Positions 19,284-28,660 are shown, counted from the stretch's first letter. The stretch: 64,000 nt of DNA from Rhizobium sp. RU33A (GCF_900156055.1 NZ_FTMQ01000005.1:1-64000); one strand, 5' to 3'. The notes: generated by a model not told the origin, from the sequence alone. Made by a program: numbers and translations.

Positions 19284-19565
19284 TAGCGCCATGCCGAGCC
19301 GGTGAAAGAACTCATAGCCTTTAGTTGTGAGCGTCGGGCTTCCAAGCCTCACAATAAACGAGCCAAGCGTAGCCCAAGAGGTCAATATCGATGTTCACCG
19401 CACTGACAGACCGGACTTCGAGGCCAGCATGGCGTGATTGCCCGGACAACTGCTTGACGTGGATGTTCTAAGGCAGCTCCGAACTGTCCAAGCGGCCTCC
19501 TAGTCGAAGCGCGAGAAATAAGGACCGTTAATGTAAAGCGAGATTCCTGCCTTCCATTAACGAAT

Positions 19566-20675
19566 ATGCAATCACCTTCACAGCAAATCGTACCCTTGCA
19601 ATCCTATGGTGTGAATCCGACAAGGACGGCTTCAATCACTGGTGATCTGGAGGGGCATTTGTTACCGTCTTCGCAATTGGTCTACAATCCCGCTCTGGAT
19701 GGCACTCGAGCTGTCGCAGTCATAACCGTCATCGCGTTTCACTGCAGGGTTCCTGGTTTTTCAGGAGGCATGATCGGCGTCGATGTCTTTTTTGTACTCA
19801 GCGGATACCTGATTACCTCAATTCTGCGGAGCGAACTGTCTACCACAGGCGACATCTCCTTGAGGCGATTTTATTACAAAAGGATGCTGAGGCTTTGGCC
19901 TCCTCTCATTCTTTTCTTGCTAGCGTGCGGACTTTCTTTTCCTTATGTGTTCCCTGAAGCCAACCCGGCCTTAGAGACAATTCTTCCGCTGTTGTACTTA
20001 TCCGACTACTCCGTCGCCTTCTGGCGCGAGCCCCTCATCAATTCCCACACATGGTCACTGTCGGTTGAAGAACATTTCTATCTGATCTGGCCGCTGCTCC
20101 TACTGATTACACGCCGCCTTCCAACGATGATACTGATCCGATGCCTGTTCGGCTTGTTCGTGGCTGGATCTTTATGGCGAATAATTGACGGGTTAATCTG
20201 GGAGGATTGGTTTCGGACCTATTTTCGGTTCGATACGCGGTTTACGGGCTTGGTGGCAGGCAGCATTATCGCACTCAATACGTGGAAACCCAGCGAAGAA
20301 AAGATTGTAAAAATACTTATAGCCTCCACTTACACTCTGCTTCTTCTGCTGCTCATACTCCGTGTCAGAAACATCGATTCCGTTATCTGGGGTGGGATTG
20401 TTGCAGATATTGCAGCATCGGGCTTGATATTTTCTTTAACATCAGGCGTCCCCACCGGAATATCTAAAACTCTATCACACCCGGTGCTGGTGTATATCGG
20501 AACTATTTCTTACTCAGTCTATCTTTGGCATTATCCCATCGCGAAGTACGTTCGGGATGACATGACACCTATCACGGCCTTCCTCGTTTCCGCTACGCTT
20601 TCGATCGCGATTGCGGCTGTGTCTTATTGGCTGATGGAAAAAAAGCTGAAGAGGCTACGGCATCGCTCAACCTAG
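19566..20675 (+). CDS. Membrane acyltransferase (acyltransferase 3 / OafA family)
   Basis: 369 residues with about ten transmembrane helices. Family motifs are present: LDGTRAVAVITVIAFHCRVP with the catalytic-type His, GGMIGVDVFFVLSGYLIT, the RRFYYKRMLRLWPP basic motif, and HTWSLSVEEHFYLIWPLL. The C-terminal HPVLVYIGTISYSVYLWHYP is also typical. Such enzymes O-acetylate or acylate polysaccharides and lipids at the inner membrane; the acceptor here is unknown. It has no close operon partner. The hydrophilic extension of about 40 residues before LDGTRA is longer than usual. Its lower GC than the surrounding cyclic-di-GMP and transport genes is consistent with transfer. Confidence 0.88.
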   Translation: MQSPSQQIVPLQSYGVNPTRTASITGDLEGHLLPSSQLVYNPALDGTRAVAVITVIAFHCRVPGFSGGMIGVDVFFVLSGYLITSILRSELSTTGDISLRRFYYKRMLRLWPPLILFLLACGLSFPYVFPEANPALETILPLLYLSDYSVAFWREPLINSHTWSLSVEEHFYLIWPLLLLITRRLPTMILIRCLFGLFVAGSLWRIIDGLIWEDWFRTYFRFDTRFTGLVAGSIIALNTWKPSEEKIVKILIASTYTLLLLLLILRVRNIDSVIWGGIVADIAASGLIFSLTSGVPTGISKTLSHPVLVYIGTISYSVYLWHYPIAKYVRDDMTPITAFLVSATLSIAIAAVSYWLMEKKLKRLRHRST

Positions 20676-20719
20676 AATCGGGTTCATTCCCCACGCAATC
20701 TGCCTACGTGAACAGATGA

Positions 20720-20938
20720 GCCCTACATACGCCTGCTGCCAACACCAATCCGGCTTTCCAGATCGTACGGTACGCCCTTCCCACAAATGTCGACACAGTG
20801 ATTGTCGATGGCATCACCCGGAAACGAGGGGGCAGACTGACCGGTGTCGATGTCCAGGCCGTCGTCGAAGAGGCAGCCAGAGCTCAGGAGGCCATTCGCA
20901 GAGGCGCAAACCTCCCTGTGATGGAGACCACCCGCTGA
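20720..20938 (+). pseudogene. 3' fragment of an amidohydrolase gene
   Basis: Open from 20720 to a stop at 20936-20938. The translation AANTNPAFQIVRYALPTNVD, then TVIVDGITRKRGGRLTGVDV and a helical tail, matches the C-terminus of TrzA/SsnA/guanine-deaminase-like amidohydrolases (VDTVWVDGR..KR.G.L.GVD pattern). An in-frame stop at 20717 precedes it and no catalytic His/Asp region is present, so only about 70 of some 450 residues survive. Confidence 0.7.
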
Positions 20939-21635
20939 GGTCGCCACTTAACATGACGGGCACCGGCCGGCCGTCTGCGGCAGCTGATGCGGCCCATCCA
21001 CCGTAATGATGCTCCCCCGAACTCGTGCCAGAATATCCGAGGCCATGGCGTTTGATCTTCTCGTTCAAGGTGGGCACGCGAATCTCGAGATCCGCGGGCT
21101 TATGCACTGTATTGCCGACGTTCCGCTCCAGGAGCGCTAAGTATCGACCGCGCTTCCTTTTGTGAGACGCTGCCCGGAAGGGTGAGCACCCCTGACCCCA
21201 ATTTGTTTTGCGCTGGCCCTTCGTCCAGTTGCGAAGCACTCGGCACGTGCATTGAGCTCTCTTGCATCGCCTCTCCAGGATAGCTGCGCAAGCTAGGCAT
21301 CTAGCAGCGGCGGCACTTACCTGCCTGCAAGCTCAGGGGCATCGCCTCGATCTCATCGAAGGCAAATCAGTGTCGCTGGCGGCATAATCGAACTTAACTC
21401 GTCGGCCAGACAGCGCCCCTTTGATATCGTGAAGATGTCATCGTCCAATGATCTGGAACTTTTTATCGCACTGCAAAAAGTGGAGTTGCCGACGTGCTAT
21501 TGCTGTTCCTGGCAAACTGTTTTCGCTTGCAAAGCTTTCTTCAGGTCCCTCAATCGTTCCGATCGTAGTGGCCAAGGCGATGAGGAAAACGAGCGTGTGA
21601 TGGCTGAAAATAGGGAGATGTCAGCTGATGCTACG
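20939..21635. other. 700-bp stretch without a supported gene
   Basis: One plus-strand frame at about 21006-21140 (AFDLLVQGGHANLEIRGLMH, ending VPLQER) looks protein-like but has no recognised family. The rest shows stops in all frames. Together with the preceding fragment it indicates decayed DNA. Confidence 0.35.
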
Positions 21636-22359
21636 TCATACTGCGTTCTGCGGCGGAAGCAGCGCATCTGCGATCTGTAAGACGAAGGGTTTCATCCACA
21701 TATCCAGCGCGGCTGTGTTTGACCGGAGTTCCGTAGCGACCACATGTCCGCTGCCATTCATGCGCATGGTTTGCATGACCTTTTGCGTCACAATATTGAG
21801 ATCCTCATTCCGGTCATGCATCAAATGCAGAGCTTGGATGAGAGGCCTGGAAGGTCGGCCCGCCCACAGTGCAGGCAAGCTCGTGGAGGTTCTCTTGAAA
21901 TCCAGCCTGTAAGTGGTTGGCACGCGATTGCCGCTTCGGCCGATGCTGAGGTCAATCGTGATAAAGCGAGGACGGGTCCTTGCGTAAACGACCGTTGAAA
22001 AAGGCCTGTCAGAGGTCAGCCCGAGCGCATGTGCCGCCGTCAGGCCGTCGACCAAAACCTTGAGGCCATCGCGTCTAGCAATCCCATCGACAAAGGAAAG
22101 AATGGAAGGGACTTCCCACTTTCCAGTGATCGGGTCGTTTGTGGGCCGGTCGTAAAGGCCGCGCAAAACCCTGCGGATCCTCCCTCGCTGCACCAAGCGT
22201 TGCAGCGCTTTTTCCACTGCATATGAGCTGCCGAAATCCAGAAAACCAGTCCGCGACCACACACGGCCAGGGCCTGCCTCCCGAATTCGCGTGAGGACAT
22301 GCTCCGCAACGCCTGCCGTTTCGTCTTGTCGAGGCTTGTAGGTTTGGAAGGTCGATCAT
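21636..22359 (-). pseudogene. DUF6088 / AbiEi-like protein, copy 2, frameshifted at the 5' end
   Basis: Paralogue of the gene at 15299-16024 (FLDFGSSYAVEKALQRLVQR, VLVDGLTAAHALGL, RFITIDLSIG). The equivalent start ATGATCGAC is present at 22359. Between it and the shared CCTCGACAAG, copy 1 has 18 bases and copy 2 has 16, a 2-base deletion that takes the native start out of frame. The correct frame upstream begins at a TGA overlapping that ATG. Translation could begin only at an internal GTG at 22262, giving 208 residues that lack part of the winged helix. It is probably inactive or N-terminally truncated. A sequencing error would be the alternative. Confidence 0.7.
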
Positions 22360-22385
22360 CTAGGAACTCATGAGACCGGATCGAG
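21636..22385 (-). repeat. Direct repeat copy B (DUF6088 gene plus 5' flank)
   Basis: Same-orientation partner of the segment at 15299-16070; the two bracket about 5.6 kb of patchy accessory DNA. Divergence is too high for a very recent duplication. Confidence 0.6.
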
Positions 22386-22749
22386 GCTAGTCCAATCCGT
22401 CAAGCGACACTCGTCTATGGCGAGGCTAGCGATTCTTTGCGCCAAGGCCAAGACGTAGGGGTTTATGGCACCATGTTCACGATTAAGAGCACGACGAGCC
22501 TAAACGTTCATTCAGTGAACGAAACTTGGCATGCAACGCAGGAGCCATTCCAGCATTACATGCACAGCCCTTCCTGTCTTGCGTCAACTGATCCGCATCT
22601 ATCAACCAGAGAATGTATCCCGCGGACTGACGCAAAAGCAAAGCTACCTTGCCCCTAACCGTCCAGTCGGCTGAACAAAAACAACCATCGAATTCGCAAA
22701 ATGACAGCTTAAGGATTTATTTTGAACGCGTGACGTCCGGGCCACGAAC

Positions 22750-22787
22750 AAAAAAGCCTGCCGCGGGAGGAGGTGCGGCAGGCTTTT
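22750..22787 (-). terminator. Intrinsic terminator of the small RNA
   Basis: A 9-bp GC-rich stem (GCCTGCCGC/GCGGCAGGC), extended by A-T pairs, is followed on the minus strand by six T residues at 22755-22750. The loop is ACCTCCTCCC, so the terminator itself presents the motif. Confidence 0.9.
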
Positions 22788-22905
22788 CAGAAAAGAACGG
22801 AACAGCGACTGGGAGGAGGAGTGTCGCCACTCTTTCAGTCGCCCTTTGGGAGGGAGGAGTAGAGCATCTGAAACCCGAAGCTTTGCGGGAGGAGTGCATC
22901 GCTTC
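22750..22905 (-). ncRNA. CCUCCUCCC-motif small RNA (cuckoo/CcsR-like)
   Basis: Read on the minus strand, four copies of an anti-Shine-Dalgarno motif occur in 130 bp: CTCCTCCC at 22887-22894 and 22852-22859, and CCTCCTCCC at 22811-22819 and 22765-22773. At least three lie inside stem-loops (GAAGC 22877-22881 with GCTTC 22901-22905; TTTCAG 22833-22838 with CTGAAA 22868-22873; GCCTGCCGC 22756-22764 with GCGGCAGGC 22775-22783). The last is an intrinsic terminator. Exposed CCUCCUCCC in serial hairpins is the hallmark of the alphaproteobacterial cuckoo/CcsR RNAs, stress-induced in Rhodobacter. The 5' end and promoter were not located. No DUF1127 gene, the usual partner, was seen upstream. Confidence 0.75.
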
Positions 22906-23013
22906 AATGACAATATTTATTCAGGTAGCCTCCCGGCGGCACCATATGCTGCGCAGCAACACAGCCATGCGACCAACGCATAGGATTTCGGGGGCAACAG
23001 TGCTCGGAGGTTG

Positions 23014-24021
23014 TCACGCCTTGAAACGATCAATTGCCGTAAGGAATTTTATTGGAGGATCTGCATCCGCATAACGGTAAATCTCGGTCCTGAGATATAA
23101 GAGCTCATCGGCAAGGTCCTGCTCTTCAATCTCGATCCACCAGGACTTTAGACGCCCCTCGCTTCCGTCAGACCAGCGATAGCCGCGCGCCTTCAGGTGG
23201 TCCTTGAGATCGAAAGGACTGTTTTCCGCAAAAATCCTGACACGCGAACGCTGGCTTGCCGCGTAAAGCTCCGCCAACGGCGTCGAGGCACCGTCGTCTG
23301 GACTGCGGTCGAGCACCTCCAGAAGCGCAAAGCAATCGTCGACGGCACGATGTCCATCATGGAAAAACCCCGCCTGGCCGATCAGGTAGGCAAGCTTAGT
23401 GCCTTCGAAGCCGCGCGAAGACCAGTTGATTTCGGCGTTGGAGCAGGCCCAGGCCTTATTGCAAAACAAAGGCGAGAAGGCTTCGCAGAAGGGACGATCG
23501 AAACCGGCATTATGCGCGATGATCAAGTCTGCCGGTTCAATGATCGATCGGATCGCGTCCATATCGATTGTGTGCCCTTCGACCATTTCATCCGTGATGC
23601 CAGTCAACCGCATGATCTCGGCGGGAATGGGCGAAGCTGGTTGGCGCAGACCGCCATAGGTGCCGGTGATATTACCTATGCGCCCAGTCGCGTCGAAGGA
23701 AAATGCAATCAACCCAATTTCGATGATCTCGTCCTTGCGGTGATTGAGCCCGGTCGTCTCAGTATCAAGAACGACCCCCGATAGCGGGTATTCGGGTTTG
23801 GGCGCTTTTGCGATCGGCCGTGCTTCGAGCCTATGCAGGATGCGATAACGTCCGGTAGCGGCAAGATGGGCGACCATAGCTGTCTCATCCATTGCGAACG
23901 GCACCGACCGGGGCACGGGTTTTGCTGGCAGAGTTCTGGCTGACAGAGTCCTGGCCGGCATAGCTTGCGTCGGCAAAGACGTGGTCTCGTCTTCAAACAT
24001 GTCGAACTGGGACGGCGTCAC
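23014..24021 (-). CDS. DEDDh 3'-5' exonuclease (DNA polymerase III epsilon-like)
   Basis: 335 residues from a GTG start (MTPSQFDMFEDE) with AGGA upstream. Residues about 95-265 are an RNase T/DnaQ exonuclease domain with all acidic motifs: LDTETTG (motif I), HNAGFDRPF (motif II) and HRAVDD (motif III, DEDDh). A basic N-terminal region of about 80 residues contains short repeats (ARTLSARTLPAKP). A C-terminal part (about 280-335, GRLKSWWIEIEEQDLADELL) is conserved in rhizobial 3'-5' exonucleases with this layout. It is not the replicative epsilon subunit, and a repair or RNA-trimming role is possible. It follows the amide operon by 250 bp on the same strand but need not be co-transcribed. Confidence 0.88.
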   Translation of the reverse strand: MTPSQFDMFEDETTSLPTQAMPARTLSARTLPAKPVPRSVPFAMDETAMVAHLAATGRYRILHRLEARPIAKAPKPEYPLSGVVLDTETTGLNHRKDEIIEIGLIAFSFDATGRIGNITGTYGGLRQPASPIPAEIMRLTGITDEMVEGHTIDMDAIRSIIEPADLIIAHNAGFDRPFCEAFSPLFCNKAWACSNAEINWSSRGFEGTKLAYLIGQAGFFHDGHRAVDDCFALLEVLDRSPDDGASTPLAELYAASQRSRVRIFAENSPFDLKDHLKARGYRWSDGSEGRLKSWWIEIEEQDLADELLYLRTEIYRYADADPPIKFLTAIDRFKA

Positions 24022-24270
24022 GAAAATGTCCTGTTGGCCGTTTTCCTAGTCTTACCATGCGGATATCTTGAGTCACCGCCAATCAATGTGCACCTCAAAC
24101 AGAATAGTGCTTCGCCGGGTACGACTTGAAATCGTGACGCGCAGTTTCCGTGCCAACGCAGCGACAGTGTCGCGCGGTACCTCCAGTGTGGTTCACTCCC
24201 CTGCCCATACCCCTGCCCCTGTCACACCGCGCGGTGTTGGAAGGTGCCAAAGCCAGACGACGGTCATGTT

Positions 24271-26052
24271 TCATTGATAGCGCGTGTCGGCGACAAGATG
24301 TCCGCCGCCGATGTCGACGAGCTGTACTTGTTTCGGGGCTTCGCCGACCTTCCACACCGGGCTCGGGATCTCACCCGCCAAGCGGGGGGCTGCTGACCTC
24401 TCGCGGCGCGGGTCTGGAACCGGGACAGCGTCCAGAAGGCGCCTGGTATAGGGATGTTGGGGATTGCCAAACAGCTGCGCGCGCGTTCCCATTTCCACGA
24501 TCTGGCCGAGATACATGACTGCGACACGATCGGAGATATTCTCCACCACTGCCATATCGTGACTGATAAAGAGATAGGTCACGCCGCTTTCCTTCTGCAA
24601 GTCGCGTAAGAGATCAAGCACTTTAGCCTGGATCGATACGTCCAACGCAGCAACGCTTTCGTCGCAGACAATCAGTTTTGGTTTCAGAGCCAAGGCGCGC
24701 GCGATACAGATGCGCTGACGCTGACCACCGGAAAACTGGTGCGGATAGCGGTTGTAGACGCTCGGCGACATCTCGACGCGCTCCAGGAGTTCGCGCACGC
24801 GTGCCTTCTGTTCGGCAGGCGTTCCAATATTGTGGATGACCAGCGGTTCGCGGATAAGCTCGCCGACGGTCATGCGCGCATCAAGCGCTGCCATGGGGTC
24901 CTGGAAAACGATCTGCAGATCGCGCCGGATCGCCTTGCGGCCGGAAGCGCCGAGTTCCCCCATGGCCTGGCCGTTGATCTCGATGCGGCCTTCATGGGGC
25001 ACCAATCCGACCAGCGCCTTTGCCATTGTTGACTTCCCGCAACCGGACTCGCCGACAAGCGACAGGGTTTCGCCGCGGAATATCTCAAGCGAAACATGCT
25101 CGACCGCATGCACGCGCGCCGCAACCCGTCCAAGAAGCCCTGCACGGATTGGGAAATTCACCGAGACTTCGTCATAGCGCACGAGCACATCGCGGGTCTC
25201 CGGAATGGGGCGCTTAGCCCCGCCCCCGATGCGCGGCACTGACGCCAGCAAGTCGCGCGTATATTGGTCTTTCGGCGCATCGAAGAGATCGACCGTGTTC
25301 GCGGCCTCGACCATCTGTCCCTTGCGCATGACAATCACGCGATCGGCCATTTCGGCAACAACGCCCATGTCATGGGTAATCAGGATGACGGCGGTCCCGA
25401 GTTCCTTCTGCAGGTCCCGGAGCAGATCGAGAACCTCACGCTGAACCGTGACATCGAGCGCCGTCGTCGGCTCGTCGGCGATGAGAACGGCGGGTCGCAG
25501 CGCAATCGCCATGGCGATCATCACGCGTTGCCGCATGCCGCCAGAGAGTTCATGCGGATATTGCTCGAGCCGCTTCTCGGGCTGGGACAGACGCACCGCC
25601 TTGACCGCTTCGAGTGCACGGGCTCGCGCCTGCGACACCGAAAGGTGCTCGTGCGCGCGGATCGCTTCGATCAATTGGTGGCCAATGCTCATAACCGGAT
25701 TGAGCGCGGTCATCGGCTCCTGGAAGATCATGGCGATGCGCGCGCCACGTATCGCCTGCATCCGCTTTTCCGGCAGGGTCGTGAGTTCCGTGTCCCCGAA
25801 GCGGATTGAACCGCCTGTCACCCGCACCCCGGGTTCGGGCAAAAGGCCCATGCAGGCCAGCGAGGTTATCGACTTGCCCGAACCGCTTTCTCCCGCGATC
25901 GCAAGGGTCTCACCTCGATGCAGATCAAAGCTCAGCCCATCGACCAGCGGGACAAGCCCCTGGTCCGAGCGGGCAGACACCTGCAGGTCGCGAACCGACA
26001 AGACGACGTCAGCCATCGGCTTGACCACGGGAGAAAGCGGGGATGCTGTCAT
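24271..26052 (-). CDS. Dual ATP-binding protein of a peptide/nickel-type ABC importer (DppDF fusion)
   Basis: 593 residues with two complete ATPase halves, equivalent to DppD and DppF fused. Half 1 has Walker A GESGSGKS (about 55), signature LSGGMRQR and Walker B VLIADEPTTALD. Half 2 has GESGCGKS (about 340), FSGGQRQR and LIVCDESVAALD. Each half has the oligopeptide-type C-terminal extension (HPYTRRLLDAVP near residue 545). It energises uptake through the permeases at 28661-30480. It is the last gene of the amiC-amiR operon and overlaps the formamidase by 4 bp. Fused DppDF proteins are common in rhizobia. Confidence 0.92.
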   Translation of the reverse strand: MTASPLSPVVKPMADVVLSVRDLQVSARSDQGLVPLVDGLSFDLHRGETLAIAGESGSGKSITSLACMGLLPEPGVRVTGGSIRFGDTELTTLPEKRMQAIRGARIAMIFQEPMTALNPVMSIGHQLIEAIRAHEHLSVSQARARALEAVKAVRLSQPEKRLEQYPHELSGGMRQRVMIAMAIALRPAVLIADEPTTALDVTVQREVLDLLRDLQKELGTAVILITHDMGVVAEMADRVIVMRKGQMVEAANTVDLFDAPKDQYTRDLLASVPRIGGGAKRPIPETRDVLVRYDEVSVNFPIRAGLLGRVAARVHAVEHVSLEIFRGETLSLVGESGCGKSTMAKALVGLVPHEGRIEINGQAMGELGASGRKAIRRDLQIVFQDPMAALDARMTVGELIREPLVIHNIGTPAEQKARVRELLERVEMSPSVYNRYPHQFSGGQRQRICIARALALKPKLIVCDESVAALDVSIQAKVLDLLRDLQKESGVTYLFISHDMAVVENISDRVAVMYLGQIVEMGTRAQLFGNPQHPYTRRLLDAVPVPDPRRERSAAPRLAGEIPSPVWKVGEAPKQVQLVDIGGGHLVADTRYQ

Positions 26053-27008
26053 TCGAAGACGGCCCTCGGGAAGTAGAAGCTCACCACGACATTCGGCATG
26101 TCGACGATTTCGGAAATCCGAAGATCACCGCAGGTCGAGACGAGCATATAGGCGTCGACAGGATCCATCTTCTGCGTCGTTGCGAGAAGATCGACCATGC
26201 CGGAGACGGCATCCCTCGCCGCAGCCCAGAGGTCTGGACCGATGCCAGTCGTCACCTCATAGCCCTTGGAATCGAGATGACGCGTGACCGGCCCTGGCGT
26301 TGTGAAACGCGGCATTTTCAGTGGCTGATCCTTGATCAGGTCGAGTGTCAAAACGACATCGAAGGGACTTTCGATAGCCGTGCCGCAGACCTCACCATCG
26401 CCTTGGGCTGCGTGGGTATCGCCGACGGAAAACAGCGCACCCTCGACCTCGACCGGCAGGTAGAGCGTCGTTCCAGCAGAGAGGTCGCGGATATCAAGAT
26501 TGCCGCCGACGCGCCGCGGCGGAACGACCGTATGATGGCCGTTTTCGGCAAGCGCATTGCCGATGGTGCCCGCAAAAGGCTTGAGAGGCACGCGCCCGTT
26601 CCTGCCGAACAGCGCGGGCTCCATGCTCGTCGCATCGAACTTCCAGATGTTGAGCGCAGGCACGGTGAACTGGTCGGCCAGCAGCCCAAAGCCCGGGATG
26701 TTCGCTGTCCAACCGAAGCCTGCGCCGTCACGAAGCTGCGGCGTGAAGCTTTCGATCGTCACCTTCAGCACGTCACCGGGCTTGGCACCATCGACATAGA
26801 TCGGCCCTGAAACCGGGTTGATCTTGGCAAAATCGAGCGCCTGCACATCCTCGACGGTGGACTGGGGGCCAAGCTGGCCCCCAGAACTGTCAAGGCACTG
26901 GAACAGGATCGTCTCGCCCGGTGCAGCATTGAGCGCGGGCGCAAAGGAATTGTCCCAGCCGAAATGATGCTGATGGGCGTGGATCGTATGGTTGCAATGC
27001 TTGCACAT
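26049..27008 (-). CDS. fmdA: Acetamidase/formamidase family hydrolase
   Basis: 319 residues from MCKHCNHTIHAHQHHFGWDN, chosen because AAGGAG lies 11 bases upstream; an ATG at 27017 directly after that site is less well spaced. The FmdA/AmdA fold is clear: HHFGWDNSFAPAL at the start, GPIYVDGAKPGDVLKVTIES, GDTHAAQGDGEVCGTAIE (conserved His/Asp/Glu region), and the acidic C-terminal SEIVDMPNVVVSFYFP. The family hydrolyses formamide or acetamide to ammonia and the acid, probably with a metal. It sits inside an ABC-importer operon headed by amide sensor-regulators, which suggests that the imported ligand is an amide or releases one. It overlaps the ATPase gene by 4 bp and starts 8 bp after the binding-protein stop. 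Confidence 0.9.
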   Translation of the reverse strand: MCKHCNHTIHAHQHHFGWDNSFAPALNAAPGETILFQCLDSSGGQLGPQSTVEDVQALDFAKINPVSGPIYVDGAKPGDVLKVTIESFTPQLRDGAGFGWTANIPGFGLLADQFTVPALNIWKFDATSMEPALFGRNGRVPLKPFAGTIGNALAENGHHTVVPPRRVGGNLDIRDLSAGTTLYLPVEVEGALFSVGDTHAAQGDGEVCGTAIESPFDVVLTLDLIKDQPLKMPRFTTPGPVTRHLDSKGYEVTTGIGPDLWAAARDAVSGMVDLLATTQKMDPVDAYMLVSTCGDLRISEIVDMPNVVVSFYFPRAVFE

Positions 27009-27016
27009 GGCTTCCA

Positions 27017-28633
27017 TCACTCCTTGATGAAGACGTAGTCGTAGTTGACCGGGATGGACACCGGATCGACGAAGAGGGCGTTGTCGCCGCCCATGCGGGC
27101 AGACTTCATCGTATAGCGCTGCTCGTTGAACACCGGCGCCCAGGGCGCGTCTTCCATCACCTTCATGTAGATATCGGACCATTTGGCGAGGCGCTCGTTA
27201 ACCTTGGCAGGATCGACGATGGAATCGGCGTCTGCGGCCATCTTGTCGAGGTCCGCATTGCAGTATTTCGACCAGTTCCAGCCACCTTCACCGGCACCGC
27301 CGCATCCAAGGATCGGCCCATAGAAGTTCGCCGGATCCGGGAAGTCAGCGATCCAGGCCATACCGCCGGACCAGATCATCGGCGCATTGCCGGCGCCGCC
27401 CGCCTCGATCACATTGGCCTGCGCCAGCGACTTGATCGATGCGTTGATGCCGACAGCCTTCAGATCCTGCTGGATCGCCTGGGCGATACGCGGGTTTGGA
27501 TCCGTGTTCATGACGAAGAGTTCGGTCTCGAACCCGTCTGCATAACCGGCCTCGGCCAGAAGCTTCTTTGCGCCTTCCTGGTCGAACTTGTAGCCCTCAT
27601 AGCCTTCCGTGTAGCCCGGCATGGATGGCGGAAGCGGCTGGGTTGCCGGCACCGCACGACCGTTGATGACCTGCACGATGCGATCCTTGTTGATCGCCAT
27701 GTTCACGGCACGGCGTACCTCGACCTTGTCGAACGGCGCCTTCGTGACATTCATGGTGATGTAGCCGGTATGCAACTGGCCGCCCTCGACCACGAGGCTT
27801 TTCTGCGCCTCATCCTGCATCACTTCGACGAACTTGGCCGGCGGAATGCCGTCACCTGGAATGTCGACTTCACCGTTCTGGGCGCGCAGCAAGGCGACGA
27901 CCGGTTCCTGGCCAACTTCAACCGTGAAGCTGTCGAGATAGGGAACGCCGGAGATCCAGTAATCGGCGTTCTTCTCGAAGACGAGACGCTGGCCGAGCGT
28001 CCATTCGGTCAGCTTGAAAGCCCCTGTGCCGACCGGCTTCTTGCCGAAATCCGCGCCGGCTTCTTCGACCGCTTCCTTCGGGACGACAAACGAGAAGTTC
28101 AGCGCCATGACGTGCAGGAAAGTTGCGTCCGGACGCGATAGCTTGAAGACGACGGTGCTGGCATCAGGCGCAGAAACACCCGAGACGGTCTCGGCCTTGC
28201 CCTCGGCGGCAGCGTCATAGCCGTCGATCATCGCAAAGAAACCCTGGCCGGGTGACTGCGTGGCCGGGTTGATCACGCGGTTGATCGAGTAGACGACGTC
28301 GTCAGCAACGAGTTCGCGGCCATTGTGGAACTTGACGCCGGGGCGCAGCTTGAAGGTATAGGTCAGGCCGTCCTCGGAAATCTCATGGCTTTCGGCAAGA
28401 CCCGGACGCAGGTTGGTGGTGCCGGGTTCGTAGTCCATGAGACCGTCGAAGACCGACTTGATCATCGACCAGTTCTGCCAGTCATAACCGATCGCCGGAT
28501 CGAGCGTCGCGACGTCGTCCTTGTAGGTCACCACCATGTTGCCGCCATGCTTCGGCTCCTGGGCCATGACCGGCGCAAAGGCCGGCAGGGCCATGAGGGT
28601 TGCGAGCGCAGTTGAAAGGATAAGCTTCTTCAT
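27017..28633 (-). CDS. ABC importer substrate-binding protein (DppA/OppA family)
   Basis: 538 residues. The signal peptide is about 1-24 (ILSTALATLMALPAFAPVMA). The mature protein is a family 5 extracellular solute-binding protein (TLDPAIGYDWQNWSMIKSVF, LTYTFKLRPGVKFHNGREL, VRRAVNMAINKDRIV, AWIADFPDPANFYGPILGCG). It should capture the substrate in the periplasm and deliver it to the permeases encoded just upstream in the operon (28661-30480). Binding proteins of this class take peptides, nickel or small nitrogenous compounds. Association with AmiC/AmiR and a formamidase favours an amide-bearing substrate, by inference. The length is typical and the family is certain. Confidence 0.93.
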   Translation of the reverse strand: MKKLILSTALATLMALPAFAPVMAQEPKHGGNMVVTYKDDVATLDPAIGYDWQNWSMIKSVFDGLMDYEPGTTNLRPGLAESHEISEDGLTYTFKLRPGVKFHNGRELVADDVVYSINRVINPATQSPGQGFFAMIDGYDAAAEGKAETVSGVSAPDASTVVFKLSRPDATFLHVMALNFSFVVPKEAVEEAGADFGKKPVGTGAFKLTEWTLGQRLVFEKNADYWISGVPYLDSFTVEVGQEPVVALLRAQNGEVDIPGDGIPPAKFVEVMQDEAQKSLVVEGGQLHTGYITMNVTKAPFDKVEVRRAVNMAINKDRIVQVINGRAVPATQPLPPSMPGYTEGYEGYKFDQEGAKKLLAEAGYADGFETELFVMNTDPNPRIAQAIQQDLKAVGINASIKSLAQANVIEAGGAGNAPMIWSGGMAWIADFPDPANFYGPILGCGGAGEGGWNWSKYCNADLDKMAADADSIVDPAKVNERLAKWSDIYMKVMEDAPWAPVFNEQRYTMKSARMGGDNALFVDPVSIPVNYDYVFIKE

Positions 28634-28660
28634 AGGCCTTACTCCTGTGGGTTGACGGTT

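Noticed and set aside
18561..19385. Long open frames on the opposite strand and third frame across the Asn/Gly repeat (VAVPAAVAVPAG and PPLPFPPAL patterns)
   Set aside because: They are a by-product of an 18-bp repeat without stops in several frames. Only the plus frame has a signal peptide, a FecR domain and a ribosome site.
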